DNA from: JAYFRE01 sp034926235
GTDB taxonomy: Bacteria > Pseudomonadota > Alphaproteobacteria > Rhodospirillales > Magnetospirillaceae
Direction of reading: 5' to 3'
Length of the DNA: 45,827 nucleotides
NCBI GenBank assembly: GCA_034926235.1
Contig: JAYFRE010000051.1
Span: 1 to 45,827 of the forward strand
Position numbers and translations under genes: made by a program. Positions 32,165 through 40,949 of this stretch are shown piece by piece (the stretch's first letter is position 1; each line of letters opens with the position of its first letter). The notes below the pieces were generated by a model. It was not told where the DNA came from and searched no databases. It saw only the letters and a list, made by a program, of their open reading frames with translations.

Positions 32165-32974
32165 TCAACCCCCGCTACGTTCGGAATGAAGCAGTTCGCG
32201 GGCCTGGGCATGAAGAGCGGCATCGCCGGCGGCGACGACGCGACCATCGGAATTCAGGCTCAAAGGCTGTCCGTCCCAATCGGTGATGATCCCGCCGGCA
32301 CCTTCGATCACCGCCACCATGGCCAGATAATCATGGGGCTTCAGCGTCGATTCGACCACCAGATCGACGAAGCCCGACGCCAGCAGCCCATAAGCGTAGC
32401 AATCCGCGCCATAGCGCACCAGCTTGACCGAAGCGGACAGGCGTTCCCAGGCCGGACGATCGACCGGCGGGAAGATTTCCGGCCCGGTGGCGTACAAAGC
32501 CGCCAGCGACAGATCCGGGCAGGAGCGGGTCGAAACCGGCTGGCCGTTCAAGGTGGTGACCTGCCCTGCCAAACCGACCCAGCGTTCGCCGGTAATGGCC
32601 TGGTCGATCAGCCCCAGCACCGGACGTCCCCGGTGCAAAAGTGCTATCAGGGTGCCAAAGGACGGTTTGCCGGTGATGAAAGCCTTGGTGCCGTCGATCG
32701 GGTCTAAGACCCACACCCATTCGGCGTCCAGCCGCTCGCCGCCGTTTTCCTCGCCCCAGATGCCATGGTCAGGAGCCTTTTGCGCCAGAATCTTGCGCAT
32801 GGCGGCCTCGGCCTCGCGGTCGGCGATGGTCACCGGGCTGGAATCGTCCTTGTCTTCGATCGTGATGGGATGGCGGAAATAGCGCCGCACGATTTCGGCG
32901 GCGGCAGCGGCCAGTTCTTCGGCCAGCGCACGGAACGGTTCGGGACAAGACGGCGTTTGGGAAATTTCAGTCAT
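32165..32974 (-). CDS. hisN: Inositol-monophosphatase-family phosphatase, HisN-like histidinol-phosphatase
   Basis: This 269-residue protein of the lithium-sensitive IMPase superfamily has metal-binding motifs GEENGGE (about 75-81), WVLDPIDGTKAF (DPIDGT, about 91-100) and the C-terminal KPHDYLAMVAVIEGAGG. The combination with SSPVTIADREAE and FITGKPSFGTLIALL closely follows HisN-type histidinol-phosphatases of alphaproteobacteria, which dephosphorylate histidinol-phosphate in histidine synthesis. It lies upstream of yejA on the same strand with an 83-base gap, so co-transcription is possible but not shown. An inositol or 3'-phosphoadenosine phosphatase role cannot be excluded. Confidence 0.85.
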   Translation of the reverse strand: MTEISQTPSCPEPFRALAEELAAAAAEIVRRYFRHPITIEDKDDSSPVTIADREAEAAMRKILAQKAPDHGIWGEENGGERLDAEWVWVLDPIDGTKAFITGKPSFGTLIALLHRGRPVLGLIDQAITGERWVGLAGQVTTLNGQPVSTRSCPDLSLAALYATGPEIFPPVDRPAWERLSASVKLVRYGADCYAYGLLASGFVDLVVESTLKPHDYLAMVAVIEGAGGIITDWDGQPLSLNSDGRVVAAGDAALHAQARELLHSERSGG

Positions 32975-33142
32975 AACTCACTCAAGCTCAGTGGATCGGA
33001 CGAAGCGCGCAAGTGTGCGCGTCCCGGCTTTCGATTTCCACCCTCGCCTTGTGATCCGGCGCTTAGGGTTATATGGTGGCGCGCCCGGAAAGAGGCGGAT
33101 TCTTTCCGCCCGGCGCTTCGTTTCCATAGGAATTTTCCGACA

Positions 33143-34018
33143 ATGAACACCCCGACCGATCCCGCGACCGCCATCGCCTTCCAGGGCGAACCCGGAGCCT
33201 ATTCCAATCTGGCCTGCCGCCAGGTTTTTCCCGACATGACTCCCCTGCCCTGCGCCGCGTTCGAGGATGTGTTCGCCGCCGTCAATGAAGGCCGCGCCAA
33301 GCTGGCGATGATCCCGGTCGAAAACTCGCTGGCCGGCCGCGTCGCCGACATCCACAATCTGATGCCGGCGTCGCGTCTGTTCATCATCGGCGAGCATTTC
33401 CTGCGCGTAAGCCATCATCTGCTGGCGGTGCCGGGCACCAAGATCGAAGACGTCAAAATCGTGCGCAGCCATGTCCATGCGCTGGGTCAATGCCGGAATT
33501 TCCTGCGCGCCCACCACATCACCCCGATCGTCGCCGCCGACACCGCCGGATCGGCCGCCGCCCTGGCGCGCAAGAAGACTCCCGGCGAGGCGGCCATCGC
33601 CTCGGAACTGGCCGGCGAGATTTACGGGCTGGAATCCTTGGCCGCCGGGATCGAGGACGCCAAGCACAACACCACCCGTTTCCTGGTGCTGTCGCGCGAC
33701 GAGACGCGGCCCGCCGTTCAAAACGGCCCTTGCGTCACCAGCTTCATCTTCCGCGTGCGCAACGTTCCGGCGGCGCTGTACAAGGCCATGGGCGGCTTCG
33801 CCACCAACGGCGTCAACATGACCAAGCTGGAAAGCTACCAGATCGGCGGGGCCTTCACCGCGACCCAGTTCTACGCCGATATCGAGGGCCATCCCGACGA
33901 CCGCAATGTCCGTTTGGCGTTGGAAGAACTGGCCTTTTTCTCGCATGAGGTGCGCATCCTGGGCGTCTATCCGGCCCATCCCTACCGCACCGGCCTGGCG
34001 CGAAGCCTGGCGGACTAA
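33143..34018 (+). CDS. pheA: Prephenate dehydratase
   Basis: This 291-residue monofunctional prephenate dehydratase turns prephenate into phenylpyruvate for phenylalanine synthesis. The catalytic domain (about 10-190) has IAFQGEPGAYSN, MIPVENSLAGRV and the catalytic-region HNTTRFLVLSR. The C-terminal ACT regulatory domain (about 205-280) contains GALYKAM-like PAALYKAMGGFATNGVN and LESYQIGGAFTATQFYADIEG. The LESYQ replaces the ESRP of enterobacterial PheA, as is usual in alphaproteobacteria. There is no chorismate-mutase domain. The ATG at 33143 is chosen over long in-frame upstream starts, which would run into the divergent hisN gene. Confidence 0.95.
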   Translation: MNTPTDPATAIAFQGEPGAYSNLACRQVFPDMTPLPCAAFEDVFAAVNEGRAKLAMIPVENSLAGRVADIHNLMPASRLFIIGEHFLRVSHHLLAVPGTKIEDVKIVRSHVHALGQCRNFLRAHHITPIVAADTAGSAAALARKKTPGEAAIASELAGEIYGLESLAAGIEDAKHNTTRFLVLSRDETRPAVQNGPCVTSFIFRVRNVPAALYKAMGGFATNGVNMTKLESYQIGGAFTATQFYADIEGHPDDRNVRLALEELAFFSHEVRILGVYPAHPYRTGLARSLAD

Positions 34019-34082
34019 ACCAGGGCGGAACCGTCGCGCTTTCGGTCTTGCCTTTTCGGGCGCGAGCCTCGATAGTCCGAAC

Positions 34083-34177
34083 GGGAAGCTGGCGGCGGAC
34101 GGACTCGTCGCCAACCCGGTCAGGTCCGGAAGGAAGCAGCCGTAACGATTTCGGTCCGGGTCGTCGTCCAGTTTCCC
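34083..34177 (+). ncRNA. ffs: Signal recognition particle RNA (4.5S type)
   Basis: The hallmark apical loop region is present: GGTCAGGTCCGGAAGGAAGC (34118-34137), with the GGAA tetraloop and the conserved asymmetric bulge. The outer helix pairs GGGAAGCTGG (34083-34092) with CCAGTTTCCC (34168-34177). It is a short, Alu-less bacterial SRP RNA of about 95 bases. Its place directly before dnaX is common in alphaproteobacteria. The RNA binds Ffh and docks ribosomes at the membrane. The exact ends are inferred from the pairing. Confidence 0.94.
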
Positions 34178-34236
34178 ACCTTATCGCACGCGATCGTCCG
34201 ACGACGACCAACACGGGAAAGCCGTTCTCCCCAAGG

Positions 34237-36003
34237 ATGACAGACGCCCCAGCCTCCACGCCCTATCGCGTTCTCGCCCGTAAATACCGCCCGACCGACT
34301 TTTCCGGGCTGATCGGGCAGGAAGCCCTGGTGCGGACGCTGTCGAACGCCATCGAAAGCGGCCGTCTGGCCCACGCCTTCCTGTTGACCGGGGTGCGCGG
34401 CGTCGGCAAAACCACCACCGCCCGCATCATCGCCCGCGCGCTGAACTGCATCGGTCCCGACGGAACCGGCGGTCCCACCGTCGCCCCTTGCGGGGTGTGC
34501 GAACATTGCCGCGCCATCGCCGAGGATCGGCATGTCGATGTGCTGGAAATGGACGCCGCCAGCCGCACCGGCATCGACGATATCCGCGAGGTGATCTCGG
34601 GCGTGCGCTATCGTCCCACCTCGGCCCGCTACAAAGTCTACATCATCGACGAAGTGCACATGCTGTCCGAAAAGGCCTTCAACGCCTTGTTGAAGACCCT
34701 GGAGGAACCGCCCGAACATGTGAAATTCGTCTTCGCCACCACCGAAATCCGCAAAATTCCGATCACCGTGCTGTCGCGCTGCCAGCGTTTCGATTTGCGC
34801 CGCGTCGACGCCGCCGAGCTTTCCGCCCATTTCTTCCGGATCGCGGAACAGGAAAAGGTCGAAATCGAACCGGAGGCGATGGCGATGATCTGCCGCGCCG
34901 CCGATGGGTCGGTGCGCGACGGATTGTCGCTCTTGGACCAGGCCATCGCCCATGGCGCGGGCAAAGTCGAGACCGCCGCCGTCCAGGCAATGCTGGGACT
35001 GGCCGACCGGGCGCGCGTGTTCGATCTGTTCGACCGGGTGATGAGGGGCGACATCAAGGGCGCGCTGGACTCGGTGGACCAGCAATATGCGCTGGGGGCC
35101 GATCCGTTCGCCATCATCTCGGACATGCTGGAACTGACCCATGCGCTGACCCGTCTGAAGGTCGCGCCGGTGGACAAGGCGGGTCAGCCCGAAACCGAAC
35201 GAGTGCGCGGACGCGCCATGGCCGAGGGGCTGTCGATGGCCAGCCTGACGCGGGCCTGGCAAATCCTGTTGAAGGGATTGACGGAGGTGCAGAACGCCCC
35301 CCGCCCGCTACAGGCCGCCGAAATGGTGCTGGTGCGCCTGGCCTTCGCCGCCGATCTGCCCAGTCCTGCCGATGCGTTGGAAGCCTTGCGCACCAACCCC
35401 GGAACCGGTGCGCGAAACAGCGGCGGCGGCGGGGCTCCGTCTTCCGCGCCGCGCGGCGGAGACCAGACCCCGGCTCCGGTCGCGCGTCTGATCCCGTCGC
35501 AGCAGGCCGCTCCTGCCGAATCGATGGCAGGAGCCCAGCCGATTGAGACGCCCAAGGCAGCGCAGCAGCCTGAAACCGCGGTCCCGGGCAGCTTCGACGC
35601 CCTGGTGGCCATGATCGGCGAACGCGGCGAGACCCGGCTGGCGGCCGAATTGCGCAGTTCCGTGCATCTGGTCCATTACAGCCCCGGCCGGCTGGAAATC
35701 CGGCCCGAATCCTCTGCCCCGTCCGATCTGGCCCAGCGCCTGTCACGGCTCTTGGCCGAATGGACCGGCATGCGCTGGATGGTGTCCTTGTCGCGCGAAC
35801 CGGGCGAGGCGACCTTGCGCGTCCAGGCGTTGGAGCAGGAAATCGAACGCCGCCGCGACGCCGCGCGCCATCCCTTGGTCCAGGCGGTGCTGAACGCCTT
35901 TCCGGACGCGACCATCGAAGCCGTCCGCGACCTGTCCGCGCCCGAGGACGGGGCTGCGGACGAAACCGATACAGAACCATCCAACGGAGACGAGGACGAA
36001 TGA
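34237..36003 (+). CDS. dnaX: DNA polymerase III subunits gamma/tau
   Basis: This 588-residue clamp-loader ATPase has Walker A GVRGVGKTT (about 44-52), a four-Cys zinc site (LNC then PCGVCEHC, about 66-90), Walker B IIDEVHML (about 138-145) and sensor motifs ATTEIRKIP and LSRCQRF. After the collar domain (to about 365), a Gly/Pro/Ala-rich linker leads to a C-terminal domain that binds the polymerase (tau-type). I saw no A-run slippery sequence at the linker, so there is no sign of the E. coli frameshift that makes gamma. The ATG at 34237 gives MTDAPASTPYRVLARKYRP, the family start. The stop overlaps ybaB by four bases. Confidence 0.96.
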   Translation: MTDAPASTPYRVLARKYRPTDFSGLIGQEALVRTLSNAIESGRLAHAFLLTGVRGVGKTTTARIIARALNCIGPDGTGGPTVAPCGVCEHCRAIAEDRHVDVLEMDAASRTGIDDIREVISGVRYRPTSARYKVYIIDEVHMLSEKAFNALLKTLEEPPEHVKFVFATTEIRKIPITVLSRCQRFDLRRVDAAELSAHFFRIAEQEKVEIEPEAMAMICRAADGSVRDGLSLLDQAIAHGAGKVETAAVQAMLGLADRARVFDLFDRVMRGDIKGALDSVDQQYALGADPFAIISDMLELTHALTRLKVAPVDKAGQPETERVRGRAMAEGLSMASLTRAWQILLKGLTEVQNAPRPLQAAEMVLVRLAFAADLPSPADALEALRTNPGTGARNSGGGGAPSSAPRGGDQTPAPVARLIPSQQAAPAESMAGAQPIETPKAAQQPETAVPGSFDALVAMIGERGETRLAAELRSSVHLVHYSPGRLEIRPESSAPSDLAQRLSRLLAEWTGMRWMVSLSREPGEATLRVQALEQEIERRRDAARHPLVQAVLNAFPDATIEAVRDLSAPEDGAADETDTEPSNGDEDE

Positions 36004-36323
36004 AGAATCTCGGCAATCTCATGAAGCAGGCCCAGATGATGCAGACCAAAATGGCCGAGATGCAGGCCAAGCTGGCCGACATCGAGACCAGCGGCGCGTC
36101 GGGCGGCGGCATGGTACAGGCCGTGGTCAACGGCAAGGGCGATCTGCGCAAGATCACGATCGACCCGACGCTGCTTGCGCCCGACGATGTCGAGATGCTG
36201 GAAGATCTGATCGTCGCCGCCGTCAATGACGCCAAATCCAAGGCCGAAGCCCTGGCTCAGGCGGAAATGCAGAAACTGACCGGGGGGTTGAACCTGCCCG
36301 CCGGGCTGAAGCTGCCTTTCTGA
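36000..36323 (+). CDS. ybaB: YbaB/EbfC nucleoid-associated protein
   Basis: This 107-residue small DNA-binding protein begins MKNLGNLMKQAQMMQTKMAE, with the central GGGMVQAVVNGKGDLRKITI and DVEMLEDLIVAAVNDA. YbaB dimers bind DNA as a nucleoid-associated protein and are often encoded between dnaX and recR, as here. The start overlaps the dnaX stop (ATGA) and recR follows by 17 bases. The length and sequence are standard. Confidence 0.96.
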   Translation: MKNLGNLMKQAQMMQTKMAEMQAKLADIETSGASGGGMVQAVVNGKGDLRKITIDPTLLAPDDVEMLEDLIVAAVNDAKSKAEALAQAEMQKLTGGLNLPAGLKLPF

Positions 36324-36340
36324 AGGAAAGCTGCGTTCCC

Positions 36341-36937
36341 ATGGCCGGTGACGAGATCGATCGCCTGATCGCCGTTTTCGCGCGGCTGCCCGGCCTGGGG
36401 CCGCGTTCGGCGCGGCGTATCGTTCTTTCCCTGCTGAAACGCCGCGAAACGCGCCTGATCCCGCTGGCCGACGCCCTGATCGACGCGGCGGAGAATGTCC
36501 GGCAATGCTCGGTCTGCGGCAATTACGGTCATGACGATCCTTGCGCCATCTGCGCCGATCAGACCCGCGACGACGGGCTTTTATGCGTGGTCGAGGATGT
36601 CGCCGGATTGTGGGCGATGGAACGCGCCGGATTATTCAAGGGCCGCTATCACGTCCTGGGTGGAATCCTGTCGGCCCTGGACGGGGTCGGGCCGGAGGAT
36701 CTGGGCATCGACAAGCTGCTGGCGCGCGCCGGCGATGGCCGCGTGCGCGAGGTGATCCTGGCCACCGGGGCGACGGTGGACGGGCAGAGCACCGCCCATT
36801 ACATCGCCGAAAGACTGGCCGGGCATACGGTGCTGGTCTCCGCCCTGGCCCATGGCGTGCCGATGGGCGGAGAATTGGATTTCCTGGACGACGGCACCAT
36901 CGAAGCCGCCTTGCGCGCGCGGCGCGCTTTGTCCTGA
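36341..36937 (+). CDS. recR: Recombination mediator RecR
   Basis: This 198-residue protein has the N-terminal helix-hairpin-helix (ARLPGLGPRSARRIVLSLL), a four-Cys zinc finger (CSVCGNYGHDDPCAIC, about 52-67) and a Toprim domain with VVEDVAGLWAMER and the GxDG-like later part ending LAHGVPMGGELDFLDDGT. With RecF or RecO it loads RecA on gapped DNA during repair. It completes the dnaX-ybaB-recR operon. No close terminator could be fixed. A promoter for the next operon begins just after it. Confidence 0.97.
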   Translation: MAGDEIDRLIAVFARLPGLGPRSARRIVLSLLKRRETRLIPLADALIDAAENVRQCSVCGNYGHDDPCAICADQTRDDGLLCVVEDVAGLWAMERAGLFKGRYHVLGGILSALDGVGPEDLGIDKLLARAGDGRVREVILATGATVDGQSTAHYIAERLAGHTVLVSALAHGVPMGGELDFLDDGTIEAALRARRALS

Positions 36938-36951
36938 TTTCTTGCCCCATC

Positions 36952-36980
36952 TTGACGATCTCGCCTTCGGGGCATATCTG
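36952..36980 (+). promoter_or_regulatory. Sigma-70-type promoter of def-fmt-truA
   Basis: TTGACG (36952-36957) and TATCTG (36975-36980) are separated by exactly 17 bases. Transcription would begin near 36987, leaving a leader of about 29 bases to the def ATG at 37016 and only about 11 bases to the in-frame GTG at 36998, which supports the later start. Confidence 0.65.
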
Positions 36981-37015
36981 AACCTTTTAGAATTCTCGTG
37001 AACGGAACGATATCC

Positions 37016-37546
37016 ATGGCCCTGCTTCCCATCTTTGTCGCCCCGGACCCGGTGCTGAAACAAGTCGCCAAACCGGTTGCCGCGGTCGATGACGCTGTGA
37101 GGCGGCTGATGGACGACATGCTGGAAACCATGTACGCCGCCCCCGGCATCGGCCTTGCCGCCCCTCAGGTGGGTGTGTCGAAGCGAGTTCTGGTCATCGA
37201 CATCTCGCGCGGGGAAACCAACGAGGCACGTACGCCGCTCTACATGGCCAATCCGGAAATCCTGTGGGTATCCGACGAGGATTCGGTCTATGAGGAAGGC
37301 TGCCTGTCGGTGCCGTCCCATTACGCCGACGTCACCCGTCCGGCGGCCGTCCGCGTACGCTATCTGGACCGGCAGAACGAAATCCGCGAATTGGAAACCG
37401 ACGGGCTGCTGGCGACCGTGGTCCAGCATGAAATGGATCATCTGGACGGTATTCTGTTCATCGACCATCTGTCGAACCTGAAGCGCAACATGATCCTGCG
37501 CAAGCTGTTGAAAGCGCGCAAAGCCCCGGTCGGCGCGGCGTCGTGA
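37016..37546 (+). CDS. def: Peptide deformylase
   Basis: This 176-residue metalloenzyme removes the formyl group from nascent proteins. All three motifs are present: GIGLAAPQVG, EEGCLSVP (Cys metal ligand) and QHEMDHLDG (two His ligands and the catalytic Glu). The ATG at 37016 gives MALLPIFVAPDPVL. The alternative GTG at 36998 adds six residues that are not conserved. The stop codon overlaps the GTG start of fmt, so deformylase and formyltransferase are translated together. Confidence 0.97.
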   Translation: MALLPIFVAPDPVLKQVAKPVAAVDDAVRRLMDDMLETMYAAPGIGLAAPQVGVSKRVLVIDISRGETNEARTPLYMANPEILWVSDEDSVYEEGCLSVPSHYADVTRPAAVRVRYLDRQNEIRELETDGLLATVVQHEMDHLDGILFIDHLSNLKRNMILRKLLKARKAPVGAAS

Positions 37547-38487
37547 GCCTGCGTCTGGCCTTTATGGGGACGCCCGATTTCTCGGTCCCCATCCTTGCCG
37601 CGCTGATCGATGCCGGCCACGAGATCGCCGCCGTCTACAGCCAGCCGCCCCGCCGCGCCGGGCGCGGACACAAGGAACAGCCCTCGCCGGTCCATGCCTT
37701 TGCCCTGTCGCGCGATCTGCCCGTGCGCACGCCGCTGACCTTGCGCGATCCCGGCGAACAGGCGGCCTTTGCCGCCCTGGCCCTGGATGTGGCGGTGGTC
37801 GCCGCCTATGGCCTGATCTTGCCCCAGCCCATTTTGGACGCGCCAAAGCAGGGCTGCGTCAATGTCCATGCCTCGCTGCTGCCGCGCTGGCGCGGCGCGG
37901 CCCCGATCCAACGCGCCATCCTGGCCGGCGATGCCGTGACCGGCGTCTCGATCATGCAAATGGACAAGGGGTTGGATACCGGCCCGGTGCTGGCCATGCG
38001 CGAACACACCATCGATTCCGCCACCACCGGCGAAAGCCTGCATGACGCGCTGGCGGCGCTGGGAGCCGCGATGATCGTCGAAAGCCTGGCCGATATCGAG
38101 GCCGGACGCAGCGCCGCCCGCCCCCAGCCCGGCGACGGCGTCACCTATGCCGCCAAACTGTCCAAGGACGAGGGACGGTTGGACTGGACCCTGCCGGCGG
38201 CGGAACTGGAACGCGCCGTGCGCGCCTATTACCGCTGGCCGGCGGCCTGGTTCGAGCATGGCGGCGAACGGTTCAAGGTCCTGGCCGCCTCGGCCGGGGA
38301 AAAAGGCAATGACCGCGCCCCGCCCGGAACCCTGTTGGACGACCGGCTGCTGATCGCCTGCGGCCAGGGCACGGCGCTGCGGCTGGTGCGCGTCCAGCGC
38401 GCGGGCAAGGGCCCGCTCGACACAGAGTCCTTCCTGCGCGGCTTCCCCCTGACCCAAGGCACAAAGCTGTGCCCCGCTACAAACTAA
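37543..38487 (+). CDS. fmt: Methionyl-tRNA formyltransferase
   Basis: This 314-residue enzyme adds the formyl group from 10-formyl-tetrahydrofolate to initiator Met-tRNA. The N-terminal domain has FMGTPDFSVPIL, and the substrate loop SQPPRRAGRGHKEQPSPV. The formyl-transfer site reads NVHASLLPRWRGAAPIQRAI, followed by GVSIMQMDKGLDTGPVL. The C-terminal OB-like domain begins at about 205. It starts with GTG overlapping the def stop. Its last 19 bases overlap the start of truA. Confidence 0.97.
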   Translation: MSLRLAFMGTPDFSVPILAALIDAGHEIAAVYSQPPRRAGRGHKEQPSPVHAFALSRDLPVRTPLTLRDPGEQAAFAALALDVAVVAAYGLILPQPILDAPKQGCVNVHASLLPRWRGAAPIQRAILAGDAVTGVSIMQMDKGLDTGPVLAMREHTIDSATTGESLHDALAALGAAMIVESLADIEAGRSAARPQPGDGVTYAAKLSKDEGRLDWTLPAAELERAVRAYYRWPAAWFEHGGERFKVLAASAGEKGNDRAPPGTLLDDRLLIACGQGTALRLVRVQRAGKGPLDTESFLRGFPLTQGTKLCPATN

Positions 38488-39323
38488 CCGTCGAATATGA
38501 TGGCACCGGCCTGGTCGGCTGGCAGCGCCAGGATAACGGTCCCTCGGTCCAGGGATTGCTGGAAGCGGCTATCTTGCGTCTTTGCGGCGAAACGGTGACG
38601 CTGGCCGCCGCCGGGCGCACCGATGCCGGCGTGCACGCCACCGGACAGGTCGCCCATGCCGACATCGAAAAACCGATGGACCCCGAACGGGTGCGCGACG
38701 GGCTGAATTACTGGCTGCGCGTCCAGGCCGAGGAAGCCGGACAGGGCACCCCGGTTGCGGTGCGCGAAGCCGAGATCGCGCCGGATGGCTTCCACGCCCG
38801 GTTCTCAGCCACCTCGCGCCACTATCTTTACCGCATCGCCAATCGCCGCGCGCCGCCGACCTTAACCCGCGCCGCCGTCTGGTGGCTGGCCCGGCCGCTG
38901 GATGTGGACCAGATGGCCGAAGGGGCGCGCCGTCTGGTCGGGCATCACGATTTTTCGACCTTCCGCGCTTCGGAATGCCAGGCATCCTCGCCGATCAAGA
39001 CGCTGGATTATCTGAGTGTCGAACGCCGGGGGGACGAGGTGCTGGTCTGGGCCGGGGCGCGATCCTTCCTGCATCATCAGGTGCGCAACATGGTCGGCAG
39101 TCTGATCCTGGTCGGCAATGGCCGTTGGACCCCCGACAACATCGCCCGCGCGCTAGAGGCCAAGCGCCGCGCCGCCGGCGGGCCGACCGCGCCGCCGCAT
39201 GGGCTGTGCCTGATCCGCGTCGGCTATTCAGCCGCCGGCGAGGGCAATGCTGTTGGCGACGTTGCTGACCAGCACGCCAAGGAAGAAATCGATCATCACC
39301 AGCAAAGCGGCGTTCCCGGCTGA
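38469..39323 (+). CDS. truA: tRNA pseudouridine(38-40) synthase, with unusual C-terminal tail
   Basis: This 284-residue enzyme makes pseudouridine at positions 38-40 of tRNA anticodon arms. The catalytic Asp52 lies in AAAGRTDAGVHATGQV. Other family parts are YDGTGLVGWQRQ, FHARFSATSRHYLYRI and SFLHHQVRNMVGSL. Start is GTG at 38469, 19 bases inside fmt. The family normally ends about at GLCLIRVGY. Here the frame goes on for some 34 more residues (to VPG) that are the antisense of the convergent membrane-protein gene, giving a 96-base overlap. The tail is probably not functional. Confidence 0.95.
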   Translation: MPRYKLTVEYDGTGLVGWQRQDNGPSVQGLLEAAILRLCGETVTLAAAGRTDAGVHATGQVAHADIEKPMDPERVRDGLNYWLRVQAEEAGQGTPVAVREAEIAPDGFHARFSATSRHYLYRIANRRAPPTLTRAAVWWLARPLDVDQMAEGARRLVGHHDFSTFRASECQASSPIKTLDYLSVERRGDEVLVWAGARSFLHHQVRNMVGSLILVGNGRWTPDNIARALEAKRRAAGGPTAPPHGLCLIRVGYSAAGEGNAVGDVADQHAKEEIDHHQQSGVPG

Positions 39324-39800
39324 AAAACCAAGACCGCGCCGGGCGATGAACCAGCCATAGAACATCAGCACGCCATAGCAGACCAGCCACAGCCACGCCG
39401 CCGCCCCCGGCGGCAGTAAGCCGCTGCGCCCCAACAGCACCGCCGGCATCCACAACAATCCCTGCACGAGCTGGAACCAGTTATAGGCGACGATATAGCG
39501 CAGATAGCGCCCGGCATGGCCCAGGAACCCGACGACGCCCAGAGCCAGATAGGCATAAGCCAGCCAGCCGATGCCATAACCCAGGATCTGTGCGGTCACG
39601 AAGCGCAGCGGATGATCGGACAGCCCGACGGGCTGAGAAAACATCAGAAAGGCCCAGAACGGGAACAGCAGGACGGCGGCCCAGAAGGACCGCCAGAACC
39701 CCGCCGGGCTGGCGTCGAAATAATCGAATCCGCGTTCATCGAGGCGGATCAGCAATCCGACCCCGATTTTAGCGGCGATCAGTTCGCGTAAGGTTAGCAT
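39228..39800 (-). CDS. Uncharacterised polytopic membrane protein
   Basis: This 190-residue protein has about five hydrophobic segments (about 38-55, 70-93, 103-123, 132-152 and 161-186) and a short N-terminal amphipathic part (LTLRELIAAKIGVGLLIRLD). I do not recognise the family. It may be a Yip1-like or other small integral membrane protein found next to dapE in related bacteria. It starts with an ATG that overlaps the last 7 bases of dapE, so it is likely to be translated in a dapD-dapE operon. The 3' end overlaps truA on the other strand by 96 bases. A role in cell-wall or lysine metabolism is suggested only by its place. Confidence 0.8.
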   Translation of the reverse strand: MLTLRELIAAKIGVGLLIRLDERGFDYFDASPAGFWRSFWAAVLLFPFWAFLMFSQPVGLSDHPLRFVTAQILGYGIGWLAYAYLALGVVGFLGHAGRYLRYIVAYNWFQLVQGLLWMPAVLLGRSGLLPPGAAAWLWLVCYGVLMFYGWFIARRGLGFSAGNAALLVMIDFFLGVLVSNVANSIALAGG

Positions 39801-40948
39801 ACCCGGCCCGGGCCATCCCCGAGCAGACGTTCATAAATCCTCGTCAGCGTTTCCAGGTCGGCAACGGCGACATGCTCGTCCGCCTTGTGGCTGGTCTTGC
39901 CCACCATGCCGAATTCGACCACCGGACACAGCCTTTGGATGAAGCGGGCGTCCGAAGTGCCGCCGGTGGTGTTGAGATCGGGCGTCAGCCCGGTTTCGGC
40001 CTTGATCGCGTGGGAAACGGCCTCGGTAAAGGGGCCGGTCTGGGTGATGAAGCTTTCCCCCGAAACCTCGATTTCCAGCGCATAAGGTGTTCCGACCGCG
40101 TCCAGGCGGCGGCGCAGATCCGCTTCCAGCGAACGGCCGGAATGGCGGTCGTTGAAGCGGATATTGAACCCGGCCCGCGCCTCGCCCGGAATGACGTTGG
40201 TGGCCTTGTTGCCGACATCGATGGTGGTGATGGTCAGGACCGAAGGCTGGAAATGCTCAGACCCCTGGTCCAGCGGCTCGGCCGTGATTGCGGCCAGCAG
40301 TTTCAGAAGATGGGGGATCGGATTATCCGCCAATTGCGGATAGGCCGCATGCCCCTGCACGCCCTGGACCAGCAAACGCCCGTTCAGGCTGCCGCGCCGG
40401 CCGATTTTGACCACCTCGCCGATCCGTTCCGGGTTGGTAGGCTCGCCCACCAGACACCAATCGGGACGCTCGCCCGCCGTCTCCATCCAATCTAACACCC
40501 GCACCGTGCCATCCAGCGCGCGGGCTTCCTCGTCGCCGGTGATCAGAAAGCTGATCGAACCTTTGAGCGGAGCTTTGGCCAGATGGCGGGCGACGGCTGC
40601 GGTGAAGCAGGCCACGCCCCCCTTCATGTCGGCGGCCCCCCGGCCAAACAATTGCCCGTCTCGGACCAGAGCGGCAAAAGGATCGACACTCCAGCCCGTC
40701 CCCACCGGCACGACGTCGGTGTGGCCGGCAAAGCAGAGATGCGGGCCGTCTGTACCGATGCGGGCGTAGAGATTTTCGATCCGGGGACGCCCCATATCCT
40801 CGCCAAAGGCCAGGCGATGGCAGGTGAACCCCAGACCGGCCAAGACCGATTCCAGGTAACCGATCGCACCGCCATCCTCGGGCGTCACACTGGCGCAACG
40901 GATCAGCCCCTGGGCCAGGGCCAGGGGATCGCGGGGATCGATCGTCAT
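39794..40948 (-). CDS. dapE: Succinyl-diaminopimelate desuccinylase
   Basis: This 384-residue M20-family zinc hydrolase makes LL-diaminopimelate from N-succinyl-LL-diaminopimelate, on the route to lysine and peptidoglycan. Metal sites include FAGHTDVVPVG (His, Asp), GRGAADMKGGVACF, the catalytic Glu in TGDEEARALDGT, and the later His in VGKTSHKADEHV. The substrate-loop STNTTGGTSDARF-like part reads LNTTGGTSDARF. It begins one base after the dapD stop and is followed, with a 7-base overlap, by the small membrane protein. Confidence 0.96.
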   Translation of the reverse strand: MTIDPRDPLALAQGLIRCASVTPEDGGAIGYLESVLAGLGFTCHRLAFGEDMGRPRIENLYARIGTDGPHLCFAGHTDVVPVGTGWSVDPFAALVRDGQLFGRGAADMKGGVACFTAAVARHLAKAPLKGSISFLITGDEEARALDGTVRVLDWMETAGERPDWCLVGEPTNPERIGEVVKIGRRGSLNGRLLVQGVQGHAAYPQLADNPIPHLLKLLAAITAEPLDQGSEHFQPSVLTITTIDVGNKATNVIPGEARAGFNIRFNDRHSGRSLEADLRRRLDAVGTPYALEIEVSGESFITQTGPFTEAVSHAIKAETGLTPDLNTTGGTSDARFIQRLCPVVEFGMVGKTSHKADEHVAVADLETLTRIYERLLGDGPGRVC

Positions 40949-40949
40949 C

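Noticed and set aside
32978..34114. 378-codon minus-strand frame over pheA
   Set aside because: pheA on the plus strand has full family motifs. The opposite frame has no recognisable domain and overlaps ffs.
34237..36003. Programmed frameshift in dnaX producing gamma
   Set aside because: I looked for an A-rich slippery run in the linker region and saw none, so no claim is made.
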